IMG/VR virus record: IMGVR_UViG_3300025674_000108
Coordinates: 1 to 40,062 of that record
DNA from: a virus
Reading direction: 5' to 3' (one strand)
Length of the DNA stretch: 40,062 bases
Part shown: one piece after another, positions 1 through 6,507 of the stretch
Layout of the letters: each line of letters opens with the position of its first letter
Numbering within the stretch: the first letter of the stretch is position 1
Position numbers and translations under genes: made by a program
Notes under the pieces: generated by a model
What the model saw: only the letters and a program-made list of their open reading frames with translations
Databases searched by the model: none
What the model was told of the DNA's origin: nothing

Positions 1-1
1 A

Positions 2-1240
2 CCTAGATTAGATGGTGGAGGTAATGGTGAAGGCTATATAAATTTTGCATTACAAAGTGTATCAAACTTAAAAATGGTTTTACAAGACGGAGGTAATTCA
101 CCTGAAGTAAGAAAATCACTCGGTAATGCTTGGTTAAGACTAAACGGATTACACAAGGGTTCTCCAATTAATGTAAACAAGCTCAAAGAGATGTCAGATA
201 CAGATTTGGAAATGGCAGCGATATTATTCCCAGGCAGAGGAAAAGCAGAGTTTTCACAAAAGGTACAAGAATTGATTGATTTAGATAACCTTGTTCGTGA
301 CAAGGATGGATTCATTAATGGTATATCTCCTGACATTCATCAAAGAATAATGCAGGCAGAAGACCCTGTGCAACAAGATAAGCTAATTAAAATAGCTCAA
401 CAACAAATAGAAGAACAAAACAAGATTGATGAAGTTACATCTAAGGTTTTAGTAGACCTACAGACAAGGGGGGAAATACCTACATTTAGCAATCAGTTTA
501 CCATCGAGTCATACATGGATTCATTATTCAAAGAGGGAGTAACTATAAAGCAATTCAATCAATTGCTAAAAGAGGTAAGAGAAAAAAGCCCTGCTGATTA
601 CAATGCATATAAGAGAGCTGCTTATGATTATCTAGTTAACCGATCAGGTGGTGGAACTAATTACGAAAAGGGTGCACAGAAAGCATTTGGTGAAATTACA
701 TTTGACCCTATATCAATGTTGAAAAACCTAGAAGATAATCGTGAAAAACTTATTTCTTTATTGGGTCTAAATAAATTTAATAAAATAAAATCAAGGGTTA
801 AGAGTATGAGAGAGTTCTCTGTAACTCAAGAGAAAGCAGCAGGTAAATTCAGTATTGCAGGTAATCCAATTGATGGTAATGGTACTCCTTTCTTTAGTGA
901 CCTAGGTAGTGTTGCTAATGAAAGATGGACGCAAGCTATGTTATTGATAGACGAAGGAAATAAGAATCCATTTAATAAAAAGCTAGTCAGTAGAGGTGAG
1001 TTATTTCAAATACAAAGCAGTCTTTTCTTGAGATCGAGATTAGGACTTGATTCTTATATTATGTTGTCAGATATGTCTGAAGCTGATCCAAGATTTAATA
1101 TGAGTATAATTGAAGAGTACGCAGGTATTTTTAATAGAACTTTTGATGAACAATTAGAGCAACAACAAAGGTTAGAAGAATTAAAGATTAGAAGAAAAAA
1201 TGATCCTGCATTAGATATACCTTATACTCCATCTGATTAG
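2..1240 (+). CDS. C-terminal fragment of large virion (ejection-type) protein, second allele
   Basis: This open frame enters from the left edge without a start codon and encodes 412 residues up to a TAG. An internal ATG at 74 is not the true start, because the upstream codons (2-73) match the interior of the 1063-residue protein at 36728-39919 residue for residue. The fragment is a diverged allele of that protein's C-terminal 40%. Changes cluster around the middle (for example the segment after SLLG and after AGNP) and at the extreme C-terminus, where the last ten residues are unrelated. It is alpha-helical and polar with no enzyme motif that I recognise. By position it is the last gene of the virion module. 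It should be read as allelic variation at a contig end, not as a second gene copy, although a real tandem duplication cannot be excluded from sequence alone. Confidence 0.85.
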   Translation, partial: PRLDGGGNGEGYINFALQSVSNLKMVLQDGGNSPEVRKSLGNAWLRLNGLHKGSPINVNKLKEMSDTDLEMAAILFPGRGKAEFSQKVQELIDLDNLVRDKDGFINGISPDIHQRIMQAEDPVQQDKLIKIAQQQIEEQNKIDEVTSKVLVDLQTRGEIPTFSNQFTIESYMDSLFKEGVTIKQFNQLLKEVREKSPADYNAYKRAAYDYLVNRSGGGTNYEKGAQKAFGEITFDPISMLKNLEDNREKLISLLGLNKFNKIKSRVKSMREFSVTQEKAAGKFSIAGNPIDGNGTPFFSDLGSVANERWTQAMLLIDEGNKNPFNKKLVSRGELFQIQSSLFLRSRLGLDSYIMLSDMSEADPRFNMSIIEEYAGIFNRTFDEQLEQQQRLEELKIRRKNDPALDIPYTPSD

Positions 1241-1262
1241 CTAGACAAACCATTGGACTAAT

Positions 1263-1288
1263 AAAAAGGGCGACCCAGGGCCGCCCTT
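1263..1288 (-). terminator. Rho-independent terminator of leftward operon C
   Basis: AAGGGCG (1266-1272) pairs with CGCCCTT (1282-1288), with an A/C mismatch and two further C-G pairs around a CAG loop. Read on the minus strand the hairpin is followed by TTTTT, so it mainly stops leftward transcription just after the 70-residue gene. It also lies directly after the rightward virion module and may act on both transcripts. The second copy at 39921-39946 differs only in the loop base. Confidence 0.8.
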
Positions 1289-1397
1289 AGTAGATAATAG
1301 TCACAATGCAAATTAAGTCGAAGAAAAGTATAAGGACTTAAATAGGAGGAGAGAAATATCAAAAACCTCCCTGCAGGTGTTACCATTCTGCATTACC

Positions 1398-1610
1398 TTA
1401 TTCCTTTTCTTCTGCATTAATTAATAGCTTGTCTTCAGCAGAACGCAACTTTTGTTTCAAATTAGTTACATCTTTATTTAATTCGTTGTTCTGCTTGGTT
1501 AATGTTTCGCAAGCGATTGTCATTGCCGCAAGCCCTTTCTTTAGTACATCTTCTGCAGATGTGTCGAAAACACTTGGAGTGAATGGTTTTTCTAATGTAG
1601 TTGTAGTCAT
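1398..1610 (-). CDS. Small coiled-coil protein, 70 aa
   Basis: This is the last gene of the leftward replication operon. Its ATG at 1610 lies two bases after the stop of the DnaB-like helicase gene, which suggests coupled translation. The first 25 residues are Thr/Pro-rich and probably flexible. Residues about 33-65 have heptad-like spacing of Leu/Val with many Lys, Glu, Asn and Gln, typical of a coiled coil (ETLTKQNNELNKD and following). No family is recognised. Position next to the helicase makes a replication accessory or small structural role possible, but nothing in the sequence proves it. Its 3' end lies inside the near-identical terminal duplication. Confidence 0.65.
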   Translation of the reverse strand: MTTTTLEKPFTPSVFDTSAEDVLKKGLAAMTIACETLTKQNNELNKDVTNLKQKLRSAEDKLLINAEEKE

Positions 1611-1612
1611 GT

Positions 1613-2938
1613 TTATCTGAATCTTCCAATTTGGTTAATGAATTTAAATTTACCCATAAGGTCTCTTTCGCCCTCACGGTTTTTAGCTATTTTGTAATCT
1701 AGTTCTATGTAGGAGTTTTGACCATCTGTAAATCTACAGTTATTTAGGTCTCCACCTCTAGCCCACATAAGCAGGATTACATCTGCATCGTTCTCAATGT
1801 CCCCGGAATCTCTAAGGTCGTGAATACTTAATCCACTATCCCTCTTAGCTCCTTCACGATTGACCTGTGCTAGTAAGATGATAGGTATATCTAACTCAAT
1901 AGCAAGTTGTTTTATGCCGTGTGATATAAATGATATACCTTCGGCTTTGGACATCTTGGTGTCGTAGGGTATGAGTTGTAGGTAATCTATAACTAGAGCT
2001 TCTATTTTATATTTCCTTTTCATTGATCTTGCTTTGGATCGCAGTTCATCAATGTTACGAACATAATGCTCTGTATAGATAGGGGCCTCTTTGATTCGTC
2101 TCAAGGATTCATATACTGCCTCCTTGTCTGATTCTGAAGCCACTTGATCTCTAAATTTTCTGAGGTTAGTAGCACTAGCAGTTTGTGCCATACGCTTGGT
2201 TAACTGCTCCGTAGGCATCTCAAATGAGAATATACCTATAGGCTTGCCGTCAGTTACTGCTGCCCTAAGTACAATATTCAGGGCCAACTGTGACTTACCA
2301 CAAGATGTAGGAGCAGATATAACAAATACTTCACCCTTACCAATACCACCTTCGTCTAACTTATCGTCTAGATGGTCGATACCAGTCTTGAGTGATGTAA
2401 ACTCATAGTTCCCTTCGAGCATAGATTCTAGCTTTTCCTTGAGTGCTTCAGAAGCATCTTTTATACCTGCTTCCTTTTGATCTGCATCTACGATGTCTCT
2501 AATAGATTTATCTAGTAGAATAGACGCAGATTCAGCGTTATTTCCCTCTAGGATGCCCTCTATGCACTTCCTTGATGCTAGGAGTAGGGATCGAGCCTGC
2601 GACCTCTCCTTGACGATTTTAGAGGCATTTATGGACATCAGAGATGTCTGTACCTTTTGTTGTATTTCGTATAGCCTGGATATACCACCGATTTCTCCTT
2701 CGATGTTTTTTCTTCTGACCCTATCAAATACAGTAATTTCGTCTATGGAATGGTTATCATTAGCAAGCTCGGTCATGCATTCAAATATCAATTTGCAGGC
2801 AGGATCAAAGAAATCCTCTGCTTTGACTATTTGATGCACAATATCAAAGGTATCGTCCCCTTCAGGCAGGAGACAAGAACCTATTACCACTTCCTCTGCA
2901 TCTTGAGCAAATGGTTGTTCAATGTTAAATTCAAGCAT
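1613..2938 (-). CDS. dnaB-like: Replicative DNA helicase, DnaB family
   Basis: At 441 residues this has the full DnaB layout. The N-terminal helical DnaB domain (residues about 5-110) begins with the typical EQPFAQDAEEVVIGSCLL segment, followed by a linker helix and a RecA-like ATPase domain. Walker A is SAPTSCGKSQ near residue 210, Walker B is ALVIDYLQLI, and the later LLAQVNREG and DLRDSGDIENDADVILLMWA segments match DnaB motifs 3 and 4, including the arginine-rich end. It would unwind DNA 5'-3' as a hexamer at the phage fork and recruit host primase and polymerase, since no phage polymerase is present. The start at 2938 lies just after the upstream stop at 2940. All core motifs are intact. 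Confidence 0.95.
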   Translation of the reverse strand: MLEFNIEQPFAQDAEEVVIGSCLLPEGDDTFDIVHQIVKAEDFFDPACKLIFECMTELANDNHSIDEITVFDRVRRKNIEGEIGGISRLYEIQQKVQTSLMSINASKIVKERSQARSLLLASRKCIEGILEGNNAESASILLDKSIRDIVDADQKEAGIKDASEALKEKLESMLEGNYEFTSLKTGIDHLDDKLDEGGIGKGEVFVISAPTSCGKSQLALNIVLRAAVTDGKPIGIFSFEMPTEQLTKRMAQTASATNLRKFRDQVASESDKEAVYESLRRIKEAPIYTEHYVRNIDELRSKARSMKRKYKIEALVIDYLQLIPYDTKMSKAEGISFISHGIKQLAIELDIPIILLAQVNREGAKRDSGLSIHDLRDSGDIENDADVILLMWARGGDLNNCRFTDGQNSYIELDYKIAKNREGERDLMGKFKFINQIGRFR

Positions 2939-2939
2939 A

Positions 2940-3242
2940 CTAAGACTGTTCTCTCTTATATTTAGAGATTATAAAAACCGAGCAATCTAATTCAATTGCT
3001 AACTCTTCTTTCGTCTTTGGCGACAATCTTATATAATTTTTTTCATCTTCGGTAAACTTCTTGCGTTTCCTACTCTCTATGATGTCGTGTATACTGTCTT
3101 GAGCTATGGCGATTTCACCACGAATTTTTGCTCGGCTAACATCCATTTTAGCATTAGTGTAAAAGGCTTTTCTTATCTCGCCTTGGGGGTCATCGCAAAA
3201 GTTTTTACGATGTGATTTTTGGTATTTCTCTATATAATCCAT
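2940..3242 (-). CDS. Helix-turn-helix DNA-binding protein, 100 aa
   Basis: The C-terminal third reads YIRLSPKTKEELAIELDCSV then FIISKYKR, the spacing of a helix-turn-helix (first helix KTKEELAIEL, turn DCS, recognition helix VFIISKYK). The N-terminal 60 residues are charged and helical, rich in Lys and Arg. It sits between the dATP/dGTP diphosphohydrolase-like gene and the helicase, with the helicase start directly after its stop. It could be a transcription regulator or a loader-type adaptor for the helicase; the sequence supports DNA binding only. It is one of three phage proteins (with the initiator and TerS) with a visible HTH, so it is a candidate reader of the GGGTSACCC arrays. That link is inference. 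Confidence 0.65.
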   Translation of the reverse strand: MDYIEKYQKSHRKNFCDDPQGEIRKAFYTNAKMDVSRAKIRGEIAIAQDSIHDIIESRKRKKFTEDEKNYIRLSPKTKEELAIELDCSVFIISKYKREQS

Positions 3243-3243
3243 T

Positions 3244-3609
3244 TTATCTTAGTATATCGTCTAATTCTGCAGGAAGCTCTCCTGCTTTTATTTTATTTTG
3301 TGTCCATAGCCAACAAGCCATATTCCACATTACTGCTCCAAAATGATCTTCTGTCTGATCATTGTCTCTGCATTGCATCAGATGTCTGTATGCTGCATCG
3401 CAATACCTAGAGGTGGGTATTCCCTTTCTCCAATTGTCAGGACCATATTTAGAAGCTCCATCCTCGAACCTTCTAGCCATAGCCATAATTGCTTCAGTAG
3501 GAATCATACTAGGTATGCCCTTGCCCTGCATGGCATCACGGACTGCCCCTGTTGTAAAGGCAGTCCGATTACCACTATCAGGTAATATTTTATCACCTGA
3601 AATCTGCAT
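3244..3609 (-). CDS. dATP/dGTP diphosphohydrolase-like protein (DUF5664 type)
   Basis: The 121-residue sequence shows the family pattern as I recall it: SGNRTAFTTGAVRDAMQGKG at the N-terminus, then IPTEAIMAMARRFEDGASKY, GPDNWRKGIPTSRYCDAAYR and DHFGAVMWNMACWLW. The family is all-alpha and MazG-related, and removes pyrophosphate from purine deoxynucleoside triphosphates; some relatives serve phages with modified purines. Here the likely role is adjusting the dNTP pool during replication. Its ATG at 3609 overlaps the stop of the preceding 75-residue gene by one base. No adenylosuccinate synthetase-like gene for diaminopurine is present, so purine replacement is not indicated. Confidence 0.75.
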   Translation of the reverse strand: MQISGDKILPDSGNRTAFTTGAVRDAMQGKGIPSMIPTEAIMAMARRFEDGASKYGPDNWRKGIPTSRYCDAAYRHLMQCRDNDQTEDHFGAVMWNMACWLWTQNKIKAGELPAELDDILR

Positions 3610-3836
3610 TAGAAGGGTGACTCCTCTGTTGCAGGTTCTGCAGTTTTCTTCTGCAATTCACTTACTTGACCACTAAGCCAAGTGCGACCACCTTGGGATT
3701 TTTTCACCCAAGCTGCAAGCCTCATCTCTTTGCCACCAATGTTAATGATGCCTGTGAAGCCTGGTTTCTTACTTTCTGGATCAACATCATCCTTGAATAA
3801 ACGGAATGTGTTGGTATCATCGTATTCTTTTGCCAT
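3609..3836 (-). CDS. Small SSB-like or DUF736-like protein, 75 aa
   Basis: The core GFTGIINIGGKEMRLAAWVK followed by KSQGGRTWLSGQVSE looks like a short OB-type beta-barrel of the kind found in small single-strand-binding and DUF736-like proteins. The acidic tail ending TEESPF resembles the C-terminal tip of bacterial SSB, which recruits partner proteins. It lies between the ERF annealing protein and the nucleotide hydrolase, a normal place for a ssDNA-handling protein. The tail may tie it to host SSB-binding enzymes. Family membership is from memory and the protein is shorter than a standard SSB, so a different role is possible. Confidence 0.6.
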   Translation of the reverse strand: MAKEYDDTNTFRLFKDDVDPESKKPGFTGIINIGGKEMRLAAWVKKSQGGRTWLSGQVSELQKKTAEPATEESPF

Positions 3837-3854
3837 AATATTATTATTAGTTGG

Positions 3855-4304
3855 TTAAAAAATGTCTTCTTGTTCTACCTTGACTGCCTTTGCTTCCTTG
3901 CCGTGAGTGTTGGTTGCATCTGCATCCTGCTCATCGTCCAAGGCAAGAAGCCCACATAATGCGTACTTCCGACTATAACTGCTAGAAGCCCCTGAAATTT
4001 GAGCCTCAGATTGGCCCTTAACTTGTGATGGTTCTCTAGCATAAGCTGAGACTTGGATTGATTCATCGGATTCATTATCTATAATAGTAGCAGTTGCCTT
4101 CATATAGAATCTGTCCCCAATGACTTCAACTTGGTCACTTAGAACTATACTGACTTGGTACTCTTCAAATGTTTTCTTAGCACCGTTTAAGATGTCGCTA
4201 CAATTCCAATACTTGTAGCCACCGAATTTATTTACCCTTGTTTTGGGTATTCTAAGAACCCTTTGGATTCTTGATATTTTTTGTCTTAGATTTAATTTTT
4301 CCAT
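3855..4304 (-). CDS. erf-like: ERF-family single-strand annealing protein
   Basis: The 149-residue protein contains the ERF signature GASSSYSRKYALCGLLALDD near residue 105-125, preceded by the typical NKFGGYKYWNCSDI segment near residue 24. ERF proteins anneal complementary single strands during phage recombination and genome end joining. The C-terminus is charged and ends EQEDIF, which again resembles an SSB-type tip. The ATG at 4304 lies 53 bases inside the 3' end of the endonuclease VII gene, an unusually long overlap, but no later Met before the conserved region offers a better start. With the exonuclease at 6483-7244 it forms an exonuclease/annealase recombination set. Confidence 0.88.
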   Translation of the reverse strand: MEKLNLRQKISRIQRVLRIPKTRVNKFGGYKYWNCSDILNGAKKTFEEYQVSIVLSDQVEVIGDRFYMKATATIIDNESDESIQVSAYAREPSQVKGQSEAQISGASSSYSRKYALCGLLALDDEQDADATNTHGKEAKAVKVEQEDIF

Positions 4305-4746
4305 ATTTATCTTTTGTTAAAAAATTCCTGTACAGTTTTATTCTTTCTTTAGAATTAGTGCAAGCATTTATTTCACTTGTTTTGTATTTTAATGTCTTTA
4401 GTGAAAACTCTTGTTCTTTCTTCGTAAGCCTGCCAAATCTCTTGCACAATTGGGTGACCCCTACAGGGTGCAGCAGGTCAAAACGGTGACCCTCTATGTA
4501 GTCTGCTAACTTCCTCAACGCCTCTACATATGTTACATTAGCATTGTTCCCTCCGTATCTTTTCCAGGCATTGTACACTTTACCTTCCCAAGCATTAGCT
4601 TGTCTATGGATGCATCCACGAACCACCCCTGTGGAGTGGTCGTGGTCTACAACTGCATCCGTCAGACTAATGTCAAATATAGGACACTTAGTACCCTTAT
4701 TATTATCCCTGAATTCCTTGATCTTAGTCTGAGGTAGATATTTCAT
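4252..4746 (-). CDS. Recombination endonuclease VII-like (His-Me finger) nuclease
   Basis: The N-terminal region KCPIFDISLTDAVVDHDHST with GVVRGCIHRQANAWEGKV matches the T4 gp49/endonuclease VII core, including the catalytic DHDH and the Asn in the ANAWEG helix. This family cleaves branched DNA such as Holliday junctions and helps debranch DNA before packaging. The four zinc-binding cysteines of the classic family are mostly lost: only the first of the CxxC pair is present (CPIFD), and HRQAN has Ala where Cys is usual. The active-site residues remain, so it is probably a zinc-free variant rather than a dead copy. The C-terminal 60 residues are Lys-rich and not recognised. Confidence 0.82.
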   Translation of the reverse strand: MKYLPQTKIKEFRDNNKGTKCPIFDISLTDAVVDHDHSTGVVRGCIHRQANAWEGKVYNAWKRYGGNNANVTYVEALRKLADYIEGHRFDLLHPVGVTQLCKRFGRLTKKEQEFSLKTLKYKTSEINACTNSKERIKLYRNFLTKDKYGKIKSKTKNIKNPKGS

Positions 4747-4927
4747 TTACTTCTTTGATCCAAATGATCGCACCTTTTTTAGTAGTAGTACAACCATCGC
4801 TATTAGGTCTGCGAGTACAAAAACAAGATATAGCCTTATTTTTGTCAATAGCCCAAATCTTGCGTCTCCCCATATAGCCTTTCGGCATGTCTTTATGTAT
4901 GTATTTGATTTCATATAAATTAGCCAT
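4724..4927 (-). CDS. Hypothetical protein, 67 aa
   Basis: This short basic protein (many Lys and Ile) overlaps the methyltransferase stop by 8 bases at its start and the endonuclease VII start by 23 bases at its end, so it belongs to the same transcript. It begins with a beta-strand-like segment (ANLYEIKYIHKDMPKGYMG) and includes CFCTRR and a later single Cys, which could be a partial metal site but lacks a full set. The family is not recognised. The tight overlaps and clean frame support it as real. Confidence 0.6.
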   Translation of the reverse strand: MANLYEIKYIHKDMPKGYMGRRKIWAIDKNKAISCFCTRRPNSDGCTTTKKGAIIWIKEVNEISTSD

Positions 4928-6050
4928 TTATTCTGTTAAATAATGTTACGAATGCTTTAGCACAAGTAGCAGGGACTACTCCATTTCCGAGTAGTCTGAG
5001 AGCGTCCACCCTACAGGTAGACCCATCAACTGTTCCACCCAATTTGGATTGAGCCTCCACTTCGTCAAAGAATGGTCGTGCATACCTTGTACCTGTTCCC
5101 CTAGGTTCGACTTCTGTCTGTCTACTAGACAAGCTCTTGAGTCTTGTTCCTTCGGAGTCCCCCACAACCCTTGGCTCTTCCCACTCTTGTTGTTCTTCGT
5201 CTGCTCTTGCAACTGCTTTGCATCTGAATATGCTTTCACCATTAGGGGATCGACCTGCTCCCTCAAGTTGCTTGGTAGGTTTCTGCCCTTCCGAGTTGTG
5301 CTTGCTTGCCGTACTGCAGCTTCGTAGCTTCTGCTCGGCAGGTGATCCATTGTGTTCGGTGTAGCCCAATTCTGCAGGTGTATTACTGCATCCCTCAGTT
5401 TGGCCCCGAACTCCGTTCCACTCTCCCTCTTGGCTCTGAATCCATTGTTCGTTAAATAGACATTCTTCGCTACTCCCCCCTCTGTGCATCCTGCTACACT
5501 CGGTGTTGGATATGCCAAGGATGAAGACTCTTTTTCTTTGGTGTGGCAAGCCGACTTCAGTCGCTGAGAATATTCCTGCCGTTGCTCTGTAACCCAATTG
5601 TTCCAATGTTCTGAGGACATATTTGAGAACAGGTTCTCCGTCTCCTGTCTTTTGGGTGATGATGCCTTCGACATTTTCAAGGAAAACAATTCTTGGTCGG
5701 CACTCTCTGATTCCTTCGGCAATATATGGGAACAAATGTCTAGGGTCTTCAGTTGCTCTTTTAGCTCCTGCAACGGAAAACGGTTGGCAAGGGAAGCCTC
5801 CTGAAAGAATATCCACTTGTCCTCGAAACTTTCTATATGGGAAGGTTTTAAGGTTCGTATAAATAGGTGCTTTACTAAGCCACCCTTGCTCAATCTTTTT
5901 TGCCAAGTTGAAGACTGCGTAGGCTTCGATCTCAACATAAGCGATTTCTCTGACATTTGGCAGAACTCTTTTGAGTCCAAGTCCGATTCCCTCATAACCT
6001 GTACAGAGGGAAAGGTGTGTAAGTTTTTTGGTATTATCCACATTGTTCAT
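4920..6050 (-). CDS. dcm-like: DNA (cytosine-5) methyltransferase
   Basis: The 376-residue protein carries the C5 methyltransferase motifs in order: motif I LSLCTGYEGIGLGLKRV (residues 13-29), motif IV SGGFPCQPFS with catalytic Cys88, motif VI FLENVEGI (123-130), motif VIII PHQRKRVFILG (169-179) and motif X LLGNGVVPATCAKAF near the end. It transfers a methyl group from S-adenosylmethionine to cytosine C5, probably to shield phage DNA from restriction; no partner restriction enzyme is next to it. Between motifs VIII and X lies about 155 residues of Ser/Gly/Glu-rich sequence, the expected target-recognition region. The ATG at 6050 is 16 bases inside the upstream gene and has no clear Shine-Dalgarno, so coupling is likely. 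Nearly the whole gene is overlapped by another open frame on the same strand. Confidence 0.93.
   Translation of the reverse strand: MNNVDNTKKLTHLSLCTGYEGIGLGLKRVLPNVREIAYVEIEAYAVFNLAKKIEQGWLSKAPIYTNLKTFPYRKFRGQVDILSGGFPCQPFSVAGAKRATEDPRHLFPYIAEGIRECRPRIVFLENVEGIITQKTGDGEPVLKYVLRTLEQLGYRATAGIFSATEVGLPHQRKRVFILGISNTECSRMHRGGSSEECLFNEQWIQSQEGEWNGVRGQTEGCSNTPAELGYTEHNGSPAEQKLRSCSTASKHNSEGQKPTKQLEGAGRSPNGESIFRCKAVARADEEQQEWEEPRVVGDSEGTRLKSLSSRQTEVEPRGTGTRYARPFFDEVEAQSKLGGTVDGSTCRVDALRLLGNGVVPATCAKAFVTLFNRING
4976..6043 (-). CDS. Possible overlapping gene in alternate frame of the methyltransferase, 355 aa
   Basis: A second frame, starting at an ATG 7 bases into the methyltransferase gene, stays open for 1068 bases on the same strand. 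It is not only open: it contains YPTPSVAGCTEGG, then WATPNTMDHLPSRSYEAAVR, KGRNLPSNLREQVDP and the C-terminal LNPNWVEQLMGLPVGWT. I recall this type of segment (repeated TPxxxD boxes, an NLREQVDP segment and a closing LNPxWVExLMGxPxGWT) from phage proteins encoded with or inside C5 methyltransferase genes. That suggests a true overprinted gene. Against this, the region is stop-poor in several frames, so part of the openness may come from composition, and there is no obvious ribosome site. Function unknown. Confidence 0.45.
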   Translation of the reverse strand: MWIIPKNLHTFPSVQVMRESDLDSKEFCQMSEKSLMLRSKPTQSSTWQKRLSKGGLVKHLFIRTLKPSHIESFEDKWIFFQEASLANRFPLQELKEQLKTLDICSHILPKESESADQELFSLKMSKASSPKRQETENLFSNMSSEHWNNWVTEQRQEYSQRLKSACHTKEKESSSLAYPTPSVAGCTEGGVAKNVYLTNNGFRAKRESGTEFGAKLRDAVIHLQNWATPNTMDHLPSRSYEAAVRQASTTRKGRNLPSNLREQVDPLMVKAYSDAKQLQEQTKNNKSGKSQGLWGTPKEQDSRACLVDRQKSNLGEQVQGMHDHSLTKWRLNPNWVEQLMGLPVGWTLSDYSEME

Positions 6051-6507
6051 TTAATTTGATTATTTTTGTTTTGTTCATTGGTATATCATAAAAATATTCC
6101 CCTGCTGCGATAGCCCTATTCGGAACTTCTACAACAGGTGAATCCTTAATGACATTAGAATGTATGCTAACTGCATACTCATAGTTTGAATCCCAAGCGT
6201 GATAAATGCAAGGGTAATCTAGCTCTACAAATTTTTTCTTTCTGTAGGGTATATGTATAGTATCGTATGGGAACTTGCCATTAGACCAAATGTTCCTTCT
6301 TTCGCACTCTACATAAATCTTTTTAGTAGGGTTCAGGTAGACTATCAGGTCAACACCATAGACATCAGGATTATCTTTAACACAGTATCCTTTTGAAGAT
6401 ATGTATTTCTTACTAGCATTTCTGCTCAATTCGTCTACTGCATCGAATGCTTCTTTGTTAAACTTATGGTGTTTTGACTTAATCATTTCTTCATCCAATC
6501 CATCCAA
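6034..6507 (-). CDS. Putative PD-(D/E)XK-like nuclease, 157 aa
   Basis: The segment DNPDVYGVDLIVYLNP followed by KKIYVECERRN has the beta-hairpin pattern of a PD-(D/E)XK fold, with Asp in YGVD and Glu-x-Glu in VECER as possible metal ligands. These folds occur in restriction enzymes and Holliday-junction resolvases. The C-terminal part (VVEVPNRAIAAGEYFYDIP) is conserved-looking but not recognised. It overlaps the exonuclease start region by 25 bases at its 5' side and the methyltransferase start by 17 bases at its 3' side. Adjacency to a methyltransferase raises the possibility of a restriction role, but a DNA-repair or resolvase role is equally possible. Confidence 0.5.
   Translation of the reverse strand: MDGLDEEMIKSKHHKFNKEAFDAVDELSRNASKKYISSKGYCVKDNPDVYGVDLIVYLNPTKKIYVECERRNIWSNGKFPYDTIHIPYRKKKFVELDYPCIYHAWDSNYEYAVSIHSNVIKDSPVVEVPNRAIAAGEYFYDIPMNKTKIIKLNEQCG

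Larger units (their letters stand above)
1..1404. repeat. Left copy of imperfect terminal duplication
   Basis: This segment corresponds to 38671-40062. The first 99 bases are identical, the coding middle is diverged (proteins about 85% identical by eye, with small indels), and the last 146 bases (1259-1404 versus 39917-40062) differ at one base only, in the loop of a terminator hairpin. After that mismatch the match is exactly 127 bases and runs to the window end. Such a pattern fits a circular genome assembled from a mixed population, where the contig runs once round and ends on a second allele. A true phage terminal repeat would be identical throughout. Confidence 0.9.

Noticed and set aside
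1-1404. Direct terminal repeat as in T7-like phages
   Set aside because: The two copies are clearly diverged in the coding middle, whereas true terminal repeats are kept identical by replication; assembly of two alleles fits better.
5049-5327. Plus-strand frames across the methyltransferase gene
   Set aside because: They have no motifs or start signals and run against an operon with no visible promoter; considered shadows.
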